This document shows, piece after piece, positions 1-10,202 of a DNA stretch of 64,000 nucleotides. A program made the translations under genes and the position numbers. Source of the DNA: an uncultured Bacteroidales bacterium (GTDB taxonomy: Bacteria; Bacteroidota; Bacteroidia; Bacteroidales; FEN-979); the NCBI GenBank assembly GCA_903903985.1, contig CAIVAT010000034.1, positions 62,001-126,000 on the forward strand, read 5' to 3'. How positions within the stretch are numbered: the first letter of the stretch is position 1; every line of letters starts with the position of its first letter. The notes under the pieces are model-generated. The model did no database searches. It was not told the DNA's origin and was given only the letters and a program-made list of their open reading frames with translations.

Positions 1-1
1 T

Positions 2-3000
2 CTTGGTCTGGTTACGACCTATGACCCTACTCCCGACCTGTTATATATGACAGATTATTACTGGAAAATTGTCCCTGGGAATACACAGGGTGAGCCAATA
101 GGTTGTCCGATATGGAAATTTACCACCGGGCCTGATCCCACCATCATCCTATTCCCCTATTGTGAAAGTTTCGACGGGGTGGATTTCGCTCCTTACGGTT
201 GGACCAATAAAAAAACAGCCGGCTCCGGTACCCCTGGAATATGGGACCGCCAGACATCAGGAACCTACCCTACCTGTGCACCATACTCGGGCGCTGGAAT
301 GGCCAGGTATAGCTGTTATAGTCTGTCATCCGGAACGGCGGGCATCCTGGTTACCCCCCCGATAAACCTCCCGTCAGACCTTTACAGGGTTACGTTCTGG
401 ATGTACCGCGACAGCGGATATCCGGGATATTCAAATGAGGTTGTCAATGTTTTCTATAACACATCGCCTACCAGTACCGGTGGCACTTTGCTTGGAACAA
501 TACACCGCTCGTATTCTTTGAGCCCGCCGGAAGCGGTTGCCAATGAGTGGTATCCATACTATTTCGACCTGCCGCCAGGCTCGGGCGGACCCGGACGATA
601 CATTGGTTTTGAAGCAGTCAGCCAGTATGGGAATAATATTTTCCTGGATGACGTGTGCGTCGTGGAACAACCGCTTTGCCCGGCTCCGGTCAACCTGACG
701 GCTTCGAATATTACAACCAATTCGGCCGATATTGGCTGGTCAAGTCCCGGTTCGTACTGGGATGTGGAATACGGGGCGGTTCCATACCTGTTTACAGGGA
801 CACCTACATTTTCCACAACATCCAACCCTTATCCATTGGGAGGTTTGACCGCCAATACCTCCTATGCCTACAAAGTGCGTAACGTTTGCGTAGGCGGATT
901 GTACAGTACATGGTCAGGGCCCTATGTCTTTACAACGATGTGCAATTCTGTTGCTTTACCCTATTCCGAAAACTTTGACGGGGTTGTAGCACCTGCCATC
1001 CCACCCTGCATGACTGTGACCAATGACAACGGGGACGGAGTCAAATGGACAACCTACGCAACGAATCCATTATCCTCCCCAAATTCGATGTCTATCGGGT
1101 TTAGCACATCACTTGCCATGAATGACTGGTTCTTCAGTCCGGGCCTGAACCTGACGGCAGGGGTCAACTATACTGTGAAATTCTGGTACAGGGCGCAATT
1201 GGCAACCTACCCGGAAAAGCTGCAGGTACTCTGGGGCACATCGCCCAGCGCTGCAGGAATGACCGGCGGTACCATATGGGATAATCCCAGCGTTGTCAAT
1301 ACTACTTATGCAGCAGACAGTGGCACTTTTACACCCCCGGCAAACGGAGTTTACTACGTTGGCTGGCATGGTTACAGCAATGTAAATATGTACCGGCTCT
1401 ATGTGGATGATGTTTCAGTTAAAGCCGGTGCCTATATCAATGCAGGTACGGACAAGTATACCGTGTCTGCAGGCACTCTTACTTTTGGCACATCCGGTTC
1501 GGATTATCCTCCCCTGCCTGCGGGTTTCTTCGGGCCGGGATCTATGCCCTTCGAAGGCACAATTTTCCTCCAAGGCCATCATTCCAATGGTTCAAAGGAC
1601 CCTGACGGAGATGTTTCCATCAACCGGACTGTACCATTGGCTTTTGGATCCCCGCCATCCGTGGGGACAGTTCCCACTGAAATGACCCAGCTCAGTCTAA
1701 GCAGCTCGGCACCCATCCTTGTTCAATATGATGTGCCGCCCATGCAACCTGATTCATTTTTTGATGTTTTCTTTGAAATTCCATTATCGGGTGTCCCGCC
1801 AATGGGAACCTCTCAAATTACGCTGCAAAATCAGTATGGGGGTATGTTTTTGTTAAATCAATCCGTTCAGCCGGTCATTACGTTTGTGAATACCATGAAT
1901 CCGTCGGAGGTTTATACATTCGATCCGGAGGGGATGGGACGTCCTGCTCTTTCTTACTCTTCAACCGTGGCATATCCCTGGACACTTTCGCCAATCCCCG
2001 GCCAGTTTGATCCCCTTGTACCCGAGACCGGCGAGGAGGAATTGAAATTACTTACCCCCTCGGGCAGTTCGATCAGTTTAGCACCTCTCCTGGAACGCGA
2101 CGATAACAATTTCATGGTTGAAATGAATGAAAATGCTGTTGCCACCATGTTTCATGGGAATGGCTTCAATGACGGTCAGTTTTACTATTATCCCAACACC
2201 AACTGGTGGAATGTGTGGTGGTATGATCATCCGATCAGGACCAACAGAATGAAATATATCCTGAGGCCTGTCATGAACATCTCTCCAAGATTGACGTCGT
2301 TGAACAGTTCTGTTGAAATTGTCTATACCTACTCCACTCCCCAATGGTACTCCTGGGTGACCGCACCACGCCCGCCTTTGCCTTCGGATGTACCCACGCT
2401 GACCCAGGAAAATCTGATGATCCAACGGTCTCCATCATTATTTAGCTATTCCGGCGAAATTACAAGTCCAATCCCGGTTCCTCTGACGACTCCTTATATT
2501 TTACCCTATTACAATCCTGAATGGATGTCGGTGGACATCCGTGGTTATAATTTTTACCTGTCCGGGCTTTTAAACCATGTATGCTTCAGGCCGGCCACTC
2601 CATCGGTTGATTTCGGGGATGCACCTCAACCCTATCCCACCCTGTTACTAAATAACGGGGCCAGGCATACCATTGTCGCAGGCGTATTCATGGGGAACCT
2701 CATTGATGCAGAGGCAGACGGACAACCCAATGCAAATGCCACCGGCGACGATATAGCCCCTCCTTTGGCCGATGATGAAGATGGGGTCACCTTCAATACG
2801 CCATTGAATCCCGGTCAGGTAGCCACCCTGACGGTAAAGTCATCCATGGCCAATGCCCTCCTGCAAGGCTGGATCGATTTCAATGCCGATGGTGACTGGG
2901 CCGATGCAGGTGAACAGATCATGACAAACCTGGTGGCGGTTGCCGGAAATAATGTAGTGAATTTCAATGTTCCTGCAGGAGCAAAATCAGGACTTACCTT

Positions 3001-6000
3001 TGCCCGGTTCAGGTTAAGCACGATGCCAAATTTAACTTATACGGGTCTTGCACCCAATGGAGAGGTCGAAGACTACCAGGTCAATATTGAAACAATGCAA
3101 CAATTTGATTTTGGAGATGCACCTGATCCTACCTACCCAACCTTGCTGGCAAGCAATGGAGCAAGGCACATTGTTACCGGATTAAAGCTTGGGACCTTGA
3201 TTGATGCTGAGCCAAATGGCCAGCCAAATGCCACAGCAACCGGCGATGATAATAATAACCTGAATGATGAAGATGGCATTTGGTGGGGATGCGATTTTAT
3301 ACCCGGACAGGTGAATACGATTAAAGTGACCGCCAGTGGGCCAGGATTCCTGAACGCCTGGTTTGATTTCAATATTGACGGCGACTGGGCTGATCCTGGT
3401 GAACAGGTCTTCACGAATGTTGCACTCCTTGCCGGAACTACCGATCTGTTTGTGAATGTTCCTGCCGGTGCATCCTTGGGAAATACTTTTGCACGCTTCA
3501 GGTTCAGTTCACAGCAAAATTTGAGTTATACAGGTCTTGCACAAGATGGTGAGGTAGAAGACTATATGGTCACGATCCATCCGCCAGAAGAGATGGATTA
3601 TGGTGATGCCCCAGATCCGACCTATCCGACGCTCGCGGCTTCCAATGGAGCCAGGCATCGCCATGACCCCAATATCCCGTTATTCCTCGGAAACAAAATT
3701 GATTGGGAAATAAATGGCCAACCCAATCCGCTGGCCAATGGCGATGACATGAATAACCTTTCCGACGAAGATGGGGTCATTTTCCTTACGCCGATGCTCC
3801 CGGGAGGTGTGGCAACAATCAATGTGACTGCTTCGATGGGTGGTGGCGCATTGCAGGGATGGATCGATTTCAACCAGAATGGCACCTGGGATCCGACGGA
3901 GCAAATTTTCACCAACACCGTCCTTGTCGCTGGAGTTCAACTACTTACTTTCAATGTTCCTCCCAATGCACTGCTTGGCAAAACCTATGCCCGTTTCCGT
4001 TACAGCACCATGGGAAATTTGATGCCATATGGTTGTGCTCCAAACGGAGAAGTTGAAGACTATATGATCTATATCGGGGATTATGATCTGGGCGATGCCC
4101 CGGATCCTTCCTACCCGACGTTACTTGCTTCAAACGGAGCAATTCATAAGAAAACCGGGCTTTACATGGGAGTTCGTATTGATGCTGAACCAAACGGACA
4201 ACCTAATGCCACAGCTACCGGGGATGATACCAACCCGCCGGGATTAAACGATGAAGATGGCGTTTGGTGGCCCTGCAATTTCGTACCCGGACAGGTTAAT
4301 ACTGTAAAAGTCACCACTTCAGGACCAGGATTCCTGAATGCCTGGATTGATTATAACATCGACGGCGACTGGAGCGATCAGGGGGAACAGGTTTTCACCA
4401 ATGTTGCCCTTCCTCTCGGGACAACCGATCTTTTTGTGGCTGTACCTCCCACTGCCTCTTTTGGAACCACCATTGCACGATTCCGTTTCAGTACGCAACA
4501 AAATCTCTCCTATACAGGATATGCAAGTGATGGAGAAGTTGAAGACTACACGATCGTCATCCAGCCGACCCAGGAGATGGAGTATGGTGATTTGCCTGAT
4601 CCGCCCTATCCTACCCTTGCAGCATCCAACGGTGCCCGCCATGCACATGATCTGAATAATCCAATCCCTATATTCCTTGGAAACCTCATCGATTGGGAAA
4701 TGGATGGCCTGCCAAGTCCGAATGCAAAAGGTGATGACCTGAATGCAATACCCGACGAAGATGGGGTCATTTTCAATACGCCTTTGATTCCGGGCATGCC
4801 TGCATTAATTACAGTAACGGCTTCAATGGGAGGTGGGGCCTTCCAGGCATGGATCGACTACAACCACGATGGAGACTTTATGGATGCCGGAGAACAGGTC
4901 TTCACCAATCTGGTTCTCATTGCAGGTCCTCAACCACTGAATTTCATTGTTCCGCAAAACGCCTTATTGGGCAATACATATGCACGTTTCCGTTACAGTA
5001 CCATGGCCAACCTGATGCCTTACGGTTGCGCCCCGAATGGCGAAGTGGAGGATTACGCTGTATTTATTGGCCAGCCCGAGACCTATGACTACGGTGATGC
5101 TCCTGATCCCACCTATCCAACCCTGTTGATAAACAACGGAGCCCGTCATCTGATCGACAACGTGACCTATCTTGGTTCATTGATTGATGCCGAAATTGAC
5201 GGACAACCTTCGGCACTTGCTACCGGGGACGACTTCGCCGGCCTCGATGATGAAGACGGCGTCACCTTCATGTGGCCTTTGTCTGCAGGAATCCCATGCA
5301 AATTGAAGGTGAAAGCATCCGTCGGCGACGCCTTGTTCAACTGCTGGATCGATTACAATGGCAATGGCTCCTGGGCTGAACCCAACGAACATGTTTTCGT
5401 TGACCGTAATCTCCTTGCAGGGGATAATTATCTCACCTTCATCCCGCCCCGCGGCATTCATCCGGGAACGACCTATGCCCGCTTCCGTTTCAGCCATCAA
5501 CCGGCTCTTTCCTTTAACGGCACGGCATATGACGGGGAAGTAGAAGATTATGCGGTAAATGTAACCCAATATACCGATACCAAATGGCAGCAGCTGCCCG
5601 ACACGCTCCTGCCCGGGTTGCACGCCACAGATGGAAACATCCTTGCTGATGACTGGGTGTGTAACGGCGAAGTCGTAACGGATGTCCACTGGTGGGGAAA
5701 TTATGAAATGGGACCGACAGGCGGTGAATTAAGACGTCTGGGAATCAATCATTTCCAATTGAATATTTACTCCAGTTCAAACTGCCTCCCAAACAACATT
5801 GTTAAGAGCTATATGGTACCATTCGTTGCCGGAATGGAAATCCCGACAGGCCTCATAAACAACGAAGGTTCACCTATTTACAGATATGACTTCCTGTTGC
5901 CGGAACCATTCATCCAGGTCAAGGACTCAACCTACTGGCTCTCGATTCAGGCAATCTCAAACGATGTTCAGAACCCTCCATCCTGGCGCTGGCAGGATGC

Positions 6001-6676
6001 CAACCGTTGGTTATTCCCGATTCTCTGCGGAGCAGCTAATAATAACGGCATCTGGCAGACCATTACCTGGCCATTCCCTCCACTGGTCAAATTTGAGGAT
6101 CTTGCCTTCAGGATGACCTCCTGGAGAGTGGATAGTCTTAACCTGCAAAACATTGATGTCGTCGGTGGTCAGAATATTTGTTACGATGCAAACAAGGTGA
6201 TCATCGTGGCTGGCGGTGGAACCACGTTCACGGTATACCCGGGTGGCAGTGCAACCATGATCGCAGGAGAGAGGATCGCGTACCTGTATGGCACAACGGT
6301 AAAATCAGGTGGATACATGCGGGGGTCTATCACTACGACAGGCGAGTTCTGCAATTGGCTGAAAACTTCATTGGTAGCGAATGCCATCACCGAACCGGAA
6401 GACAAGACTCCTCCAGAATTGATCATTCAAAACGCGGAATTTAAAGTTTACCCGAACCCAACGACCGGGGAGTTTATTATTGAACTTTCTGCAGCTACCG
6501 AAACCAACGAGATATCTGTAGAAATTTACAGCATGCTGGGCACCAGAGTGTTTTCGAAAAAATTTGAGGGAAGCACCAAATCCACAGTTTCGCTGGCTTC
6601 ACAACAACCCGGAATCTACATCCTTCATGTTACAACAGGTAAGGAGACCCGGATGGTCAAGATTATTAAATTATAA
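2..6676 (+). CDS. Giant secreted protein (5'-truncated by window edge): fibronectin III/MAM-like domains, six tandem GEVED-type domains, C-terminal T9SS sorting domain
   Basis: The reading frame of ORF 47..6676 stays open to the window start (LGLVTTYDPTPDLLYM...). Six repeats of D(F/Y)GDAPDPxYPTL..NGARH...GEVEDY. C-terminus FKVYPNPTTGEFIIEL...GIYILHVTTGKETRMVKIIKL is typical of T9SS type A sorting domains. Confidence 0.9.
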   Translation, partial: LGLVTTYDPTPDLLYMTDYYWKIVPGNTQGEPIGCPIWKFTTGPDPTIILFPYCESFDGVDFAPYGWTNKKTAGSGTPGIWDRQTSGTYPTCAPYSGAGMARYSCYSLSSGTAGILVTPPINLPSDLYRVTFWMYRDSGYPGYSNEVVNVFYNTSPTSTGGTLLGTIHRSYSLSPPEAVANEWYPYYFDLPPGSGGPGRYIGFEAVSQYGNNIFLDDVCVVEQPLCPAPVNLTASNITTNSADIGWSSPGSYWDVEYGAVPYLFTGTPTFSTTSNPYPLGGLTANTSYAYKVRNVCVGGLYSTWSGPYVFTTMCNSVALPYSENFDGVVAPAIPPCMTVTNDNGDGVKWTTYATNPLSSPNSMSIGFSTSLAMNDWFFSPGLNLTAGVNYTVKFWYRAQLATYPEKLQVLWGTSPSAAGMTGGTIWDNPSVVNTTYAADSGTFTPPANGVYYVGWHGYSNVNMYRLYVDDVSVKAGAYINAGTDKYTVSAGTLTFGTSGSDYPPLPAGFFGPGSMPFEGTIFLQGHHSNGSKDPDGDVSINRTVPLAFGSPPSVGTVPTEMTQLSLSSSAPILVQYDVPPMQPDSFFDVFFEIPLSGVPPMGTSQITLQNQYGGMFLLNQSVQPVITFVNTMNPSEVYTFDPEGMGRPALSYSSTVAYPWTLSPIPGQFDPLVPETGEEELKLLTPSGSSISLAPLLERDDNNFMVEMNENAVATMFHGNGFNDGQFYYYPNTNWWNVWWYDHPIRTNRMKYILRPVMNISPRLTSLNSSVEIVYTYSTPQWYSWVTAPRPPLPSDVPTLTQENLMIQRSPSLFSYSGEITSPIPVPLTTPYILPYYNPEWMSVDIRGYNFYLSGLLNHVCFRPATPSVDFGDAPQPYPTLLLNNGARHTIVAGVFMGNLIDAEADGQPNANATGDDIAPPLADDEDGVTFNTPLNPGQVATLTVKSSMANALLQGWIDFNADGDWADAGEQIMTNLVAVAGNNVVNFNVPAGAKSGLTFARFRLSTMPNLTYTGLAPNGEVEDYQVNIETMQQFDFGDAPDPTYPTLLASNGARHIVTGLKLGTLIDAEPNGQPNATATGDDNNNLNDEDGIWWGCDFIPGQVNTIKVTASGPGFLNAWFDFNIDGDWADPGEQVFTNVALLAGTTDLFVNVPAGASLGNTFARFRFSSQQNLSYTGLAQDGEVEDYMVTIHPPEEMDYGDAPDPTYPTLAASNGARHRHDPNIPLFLGNKIDWEINGQPNPLANGDDMNNLSDEDGVIFLTPMLPGGVATINVTASMGGGALQGWIDFNQNGTWDPTEQIFTNTVLVAGVQLLTFNVPPNALLGKTYARFRYSTMGNLMPYGCAPNGEVEDYMIYIGDYDLGDAPDPSYPTLLASNGAIHKKTGLYMGVRIDAEPNGQPNATATGDDTNPPGLNDEDGVWWPCNFVPGQVNTVKVTTSGPGFLNAWIDYNIDGDWSDQGEQVFTNVALPLGTTDLFVAVPPTASFGTTIARFRFSTQQNLSYTGYASDGEVEDYTIVIQPTQEMEYGDLPDPPYPTLAASNGARHAHDLNNPIPIFLGNLIDWEMDGLPSPNAKGDDLNAIPDEDGVIFNTPLIPGMPALITVTASMGGGAFQAWIDYNHDGDFMDAGEQVFTNLVLIAGPQPLNFIVPQNALLGNTYARFRYSTMANLMPYGCAPNGEVEDYAVFIGQPETYDYGDAPDPTYPTLLINNGARHLIDNVTYLGSLIDAEIDGQPSALATGDDFAGLDDEDGVTFMWPLSAGIPCKLKVKASVGDALFNCWIDYNGNGSWAEPNEHVFVDRNLLAGDNYLTFIPPRGIHPGTTYARFRFSHQPALSFNGTAYDGEVEDYAVNVTQYTDTKWQQLPDTLLPGLHATDGNILADDWVCNGEVVTDVHWWGNYEMGPTGGELRRLGINHFQLNIYSSSNCLPNNIVKSYMVPFVAGMEIPTGLINNEGSPIYRYDFLLPEPFIQVKDSTYWLSIQAISNDVQNPPSWRWQDANRWLFPILCGAANNNGIWQTITWPFPPLVKFEDLAFRMTSWRVDSLNLQNIDVVGGQNICYDANKVIIVAGGGTTFTVYPGGSATMIAGERIAYLYGTTVKSGGYMRGSITTTGEFCNWLKTSLVANAITEPEDKTPPELIIQNAEFKVYPNPTTGEFIIELSAATETNEISVEIYSMLGTRVFSKKFEGSTKSTVSLASQQPGIYILHVTTGKETRMVKIIKL
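2609..5570 (+). repeat. Six tandem GEVED-type coding repeats, about 483-507 bp each, starting near 2609, 3107, 3596, 4085, 4580 and 5087
   Basis: Recurring GDAPDPxYPTL start and GEVEDYxVxI end in the translation; starts placed on the nucleotide sequence in the same frame. Confidence 0.9.
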
Positions 6677-6787
6677 GACGTGAGACGATGGGCGTGGAAG
6701 AGATTCCGCGTCCATCGTTTATCCGAAAACAATCCTGCAGGATCGCTGGCTTTCAGAATGAGGAGATTTCAATTTGAAAGCATTAAG

Positions 6788-6822
6788 AAAGGGAAATAAG
6801 CAAAACTTACTTCCCTTTTTTT
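6788..6822 (+). terminator. Rho-independent terminator-like hairpin after the GEVED-repeat gene
   Basis: aaagggaaataag-caaaa-cttacttcccttt: 13-nt arms with one mismatch, 5-nt loop, followed by a T tract. Confidence 0.7.
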
Positions 6823-6852
6823 CGGAACAGTGAACCATAAAAATATAAACAG

Positions 6853-7995
6853 ATGAAAGCCCGGGCAGTTTATTTCCTGATGATGATGTTCATTTTATTT
6901 ATATCATTCCCCATGACAGGACAGCCTTTGTTTGAACCGACAACTTTTCCTGTCGCAGCGATAAATCCGATTGTAAATACGGTTGATCCAGGGGTTACCA
7001 ATGCACTTGAGTGGGTCAATGCCGACTGGCACAGGGCCTGGTGGGCATGGGGAGACGCGACGATATACTCTCAAAGCAGGGAGAATTGGATGGCAGTATG
7101 TCCGGAAGGGACTACCACCTACCCGGCAGTAACCCTGTTTGAACTTGATGCGGCCTCGGATTTGAATGTCCGTGAACTTTTAGATTGTGCAAGTTTTGAG
7201 ATCGTATACAACGGAACCAGGGTAACCATTTGGGTGTTTGGCAATGCCAACAACCCTGACAACCTGGACTTTCGCTGGATCGGAGCCTCAGGGATCGGCC
7301 GTTCGTTTATCAATGATGAGCCTGGCTACCTGGTGCGGTTGAATAATAACCCGAATTCGGACAAGCAGTTTTTTAATGCCGTGGATGTTTCCCCGGGAAA
7401 TCCTGCTTTTAATTTTGATTCCTGGTATGGGGCATTTGGCCATTATTCTTTCAATAATTCACCGTTTGCGAACGGGTTACCCAATGCAAGGCCATGGGAC
7501 CATGAGGTCTATGAGCTTTGTTTTCGCGGGCTGGGGCAACGATGGTATTATTGTGCGGGGGATGTGTGGATTGCACATTGCAAATTCTGGCCGGACGGTG
7601 TCTGGAGAAATGAAAATCAAAAAGAACTTGAAGGACATATTGGAGATACGGCCCAATGGGGACTGACAACAACCGATGGTTACCTGTACCTGCCCCAAGG
7701 AGACACCACTGTCCTTAAATTTTATTGCAGCAACCTTACCGGGTCAGTTTTGCAGTATACTTATGTATTAAACAGTTCTTTAAGTAACATTTGCCGGCCA
7801 AATGCAGGATCATTTTCCCTGGCGGCACACAGCGACACCATGCTGAACATTTCAGTTGCAGGCATTGCACCGGCAGGACAACGGGATACGATAAAAATGA
7901 CCGTAAACTCTTTAAAATCGTCGGGATCAGTATGCAGTAATCTGGCTGAAGGTTGGTTCAAACGACGATATTTAGCTGCATTATCTGCAAATTGA
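6853..7995 (+). CDS. Secreted protein of unknown function; 3' end runs into a four-helix-bundle (S23) remnant
   Basis: N-terminal signal peptide MKARAVYFLMMMFILFISFPMTGQ. The last ~25 codons (SSGSVCSNLAEGWFKRRY) resemble S23-type four-helix-bundle proteins. Confidence 0.6.
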   Translation: MKARAVYFLMMMFILFISFPMTGQPLFEPTTFPVAAINPIVNTVDPGVTNALEWVNADWHRAWWAWGDATIYSQSRENWMAVCPEGTTTYPAVTLFELDAASDLNVRELLDCASFEIVYNGTRVTIWVFGNANNPDNLDFRWIGASGIGRSFINDEPGYLVRLNNNPNSDKQFFNAVDVSPGNPAFNFDSWYGAFGHYSFNNSPFANGLPNARPWDHEVYELCFRGLGQRWYYCAGDVWIAHCKFWPDGVWRNENQKELEGHIGDTAQWGLTTTDGYLYLPQGDTTVLKFYCSNLTGSVLQYTYVLNSSLSNICRPNAGSFSLAAHSDTMLNISVAGIAPAGQRDTIKMTVNSLKSSGSVCSNLAEGWFKRRYLAALSAN

Positions 7996-8165
7996 CCGAC
8001 TTCATTCAGGAAGCAAGAGAAACTCAAACCTGGCTTGAGTTCTCATTGGCCTGCGGGTATATTGACAAAGCCGTTTTTGATCAATACCTGGAACAATATG
8101 AGCACCTCATTGCTCAGCTTCTAACAATGGAACAAAAAGCCAACTCATTCTGCTCCCATATCTAA
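7909..8165 (+). pseudogene. Fragment of four-helix-bundle (S23/IVP-like) protein, 5'-truncated and frameshifted
   Basis: SSGSVCSNLAEGWFKRRYLAA in frame 1 continues as (F)ICKLTDFIQEARETQTWLEFSLACGYIDKAVFDQYLEQYEHLIAQLLTMEQKANSFC in another frame; one extra T near 7983 restores a continuous family-like sequence. Confidence 0.7.
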
Positions 8166-8175
8166 CGTCTTACGT

Positions 8176-8787
8176 CTATAGTCTAACGTTAAAATAACCA
8201 GCCAGCATCTCCCTCAACTGCTCATACTCCGTCACCACCGGAAATTCGGGATAATCATTGATCACGTTTTGCGGCGGGCGGAACAAGATACCAACATCTG
8301 CCTGTTTCAGCATATTGATGTCATTGTACGAATCGCCCATGGCAATTACCTGGTATTTCAATCCCTGCAGGGCTTCCACGGTCCTTCTTTTCGGGTCAGG
8401 CTGACGCAATGTATAATCAATGATCCGGTTGGTCTCATCCATCACCAGGGTATGGCAAAACAGCGTAGGGCGCCCCAGTTGTTTCATCAGCGGATCGGCA
8501 AACTGGATGAATGTGTCGGAAACAACAATCAGCTGAGTCCTTTCCTTTACCCAGTCGATGAACGCCAATGCTCCGGGCAGGGGTTTAATTTGCGCAATGA
8601 CATTCTGGATATCATGCAGTTTCAATCCATGCCGATCAAGGATCTTCATCCGGCTGTGCATCAGCAGGTTGTAATCCGGTTCATCGCGGGTAGTGCGGCG
8701 CAGTTCCTGGATGCCGGTTTTATCGGCCACGTTGATCCATACTTCAGGAACGAAAACCCCTTCAAGGTCGGAACAAAGAATATACAT
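8176..8787 (-). CDS. thrH: ThrH-like bifunctional phosphoserine phosphatase/homoserine phosphotransferase
   Basis: HAD family motifs: CSDLEGVFVPEVW, VVSDTF, MGDSYNDINMLKQADVGILFRPP. Start placed at internal Met (MYILCSDLEG). Confidence 0.85.
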   Translation of the reverse strand: MYILCSDLEGVFVPEVWINVADKTGIQELRRTTRDEPDYNLLMHSRMKILDRHGLKLHDIQNVIAQIKPLPGALAFIDWVKERTQLIVVSDTFIQFADPLMKQLGRPTLFCHTLVMDETNRIIDYTLRQPDPKRRTVEALQGLKYQVIAMGDSYNDINMLKQADVGILFRPPQNVINDYPEFPVVTEYEQLREMLAGYFNVRL

Positions 8788-8815
8788 TTTTAGGTTTTGA
8801 AATTTGAAATTTGAA

Positions 8816-10186
8816 TTAAAAAGTATCCAGCAGGAACTGTTTAAAGTCCTTGTATGCAACTGGCAATTCCGTTACAAATTCCTGCCTGCCGTCAAGTCCT
8901 TCCAGGCTTTTCGGAAGTTCCGGATCCAAACCGATCAACCGGTTTATTTCTTCAGGGAACTTTGCAGGATGGGCTGTTTCAAGCGATACGCAAAGCTGTT
9001 CCGGATGGTTTTCGCCCTCATTCTTTTGAAGGTATTCCTCCAGGCCTGCCCATCCTACCGCACCATGTGGCTCGAGAATTACATTGTATTGCTGGTATGC
9101 TTTCCGGATGGTCTCCCTGGTTTGCTGGTCGGTAATGCTGAGTGAGAAAATCTCTTTCCTCATCAAATCCATATCTGCTGCATGATAAATGGTTCCTTTT
9201 TCATCCATCCTGCCGCCATAGAGTGCAACCAGCCTTGCCAGGTTGCTTGGATGGCCAACATTCATGGCACTGGAAATGCAATTCTTCGACGGTTCGATCT
9301 TATGATACTTCCCGGTGCGGAGATAGGTTGGGAACTCATCATTTTCATTGGTTGCAATGATGAATTTCTGAACCGGCAGCCCCATTTTCATGGCAAGCAC
9401 TCCGCCCATCATATCCCCAAAGTTCCCGGAAGGAATAGAAAAGATGATCTTTTCAGTATGATTTTCAACCCTCCCCTTCGCGAAAGCATAGAAATAATAG
9501 ACAATCTGGGGGATCAACCTGCCGATGTTGATGGAGTTGGCCGACGAGAGGCTGAGATCGTCAAGACCGGGATCAGAAAAGGCCTGTTTTACCAAAGCCT
9601 GGCAATCGTCGAATTTAGCATCAAGGGCAAGCACATGCACATTTTTCCCCAGCGTGGTCATCTGTTTTCGTTGCCGGTCGGTCACCTCGTTCTTAGGAAA
9701 AAGGATGACCACCTGGATTTGATCGAGGCCATAAAAAGCATTGGCCACCGCACTTCCCGTATCGCCTGATGTGGCGGTAAGGATCAGCAGTTTTTTTCCG
9801 TTTTGCTTCAGATAATACTGCATCAGTCGCCCCATCATGCGTGCGGCGAAGTCCTTGAATGATGCCGTTGGCCCCTGGTCGAGCCGCATGATGTATTTTC
9901 GCTCATACACCTTCTCCAGGGGAACAGGATAGTCGTATGCATCCCTGACGATCGCCCACAGCGTTGCATCTGCAATTTCGCCGGCTAAATATCTCCTGAT
10001 CACATCGAATGCAATTTCATGGTAAGGCTGCCCGGAATAACGGGAAATATCTACCTGCGATATTTGGGGTACCGATTGTGGAAGATAAAGCCCCCTGTCC
10101 GGTGCCTGGCCTTTCAGCAATGCCTGGCTAAATGTGACCGCTTCGGAGTTCTGATTGGTGGAATAAAAAAGCAAGGGTTGTTCCAT
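8816..10186 (-). CDS. thrC: Threonine synthase
   Basis: PLP fold II signatures: DQGPTASFKDFAARMM, ATSGDTGSAVANAF, SIPSGNFGDMMGG. Confidence 0.95.
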   Translation of the reverse strand: MEQPLLFYSTNQNSEAVTFSQALLKGQAPDRGLYLPQSVPQISQVDISRYSGQPYHEIAFDVIRRYLAGEIADATLWAIVRDAYDYPVPLEKVYERKYIMRLDQGPTASFKDFAARMMGRLMQYYLKQNGKKLLILTATSGDTGSAVANAFYGLDQIQVVILFPKNEVTDRQRKQMTTLGKNVHVLALDAKFDDCQALVKQAFSDPGLDDLSLSSANSINIGRLIPQIVYYFYAFAKGRVENHTEKIIFSIPSGNFGDMMGGVLAMKMGLPVQKFIIATNENDEFPTYLRTGKYHKIEPSKNCISSAMNVGHPSNLARLVALYGGRMDEKGTIYHAADMDLMRKEIFSLSITDQQTRETIRKAYQQYNVILEPHGAVGWAGLEEYLQKNEGENHPEQLCVSLETAHPAKFPEEINRLIGLDPELPKSLEGLDGRQEFVTELPVAYKDFKQFLLDTF

Positions 10187-10202
10187 TTTAATAAATCTGT
10201 AG

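Noticed and set aside
8269-8793. 174-aa plus-strand ORF opposite thrH (and similar shadow ORFs such as 431..670, 2078..2425, 5177..5689, 9182..9769, 27608..28069)
   Set aside because: They lie antisense to well-supported genes and lack recognisable domains; expected shadow ORFs in coding DNA.
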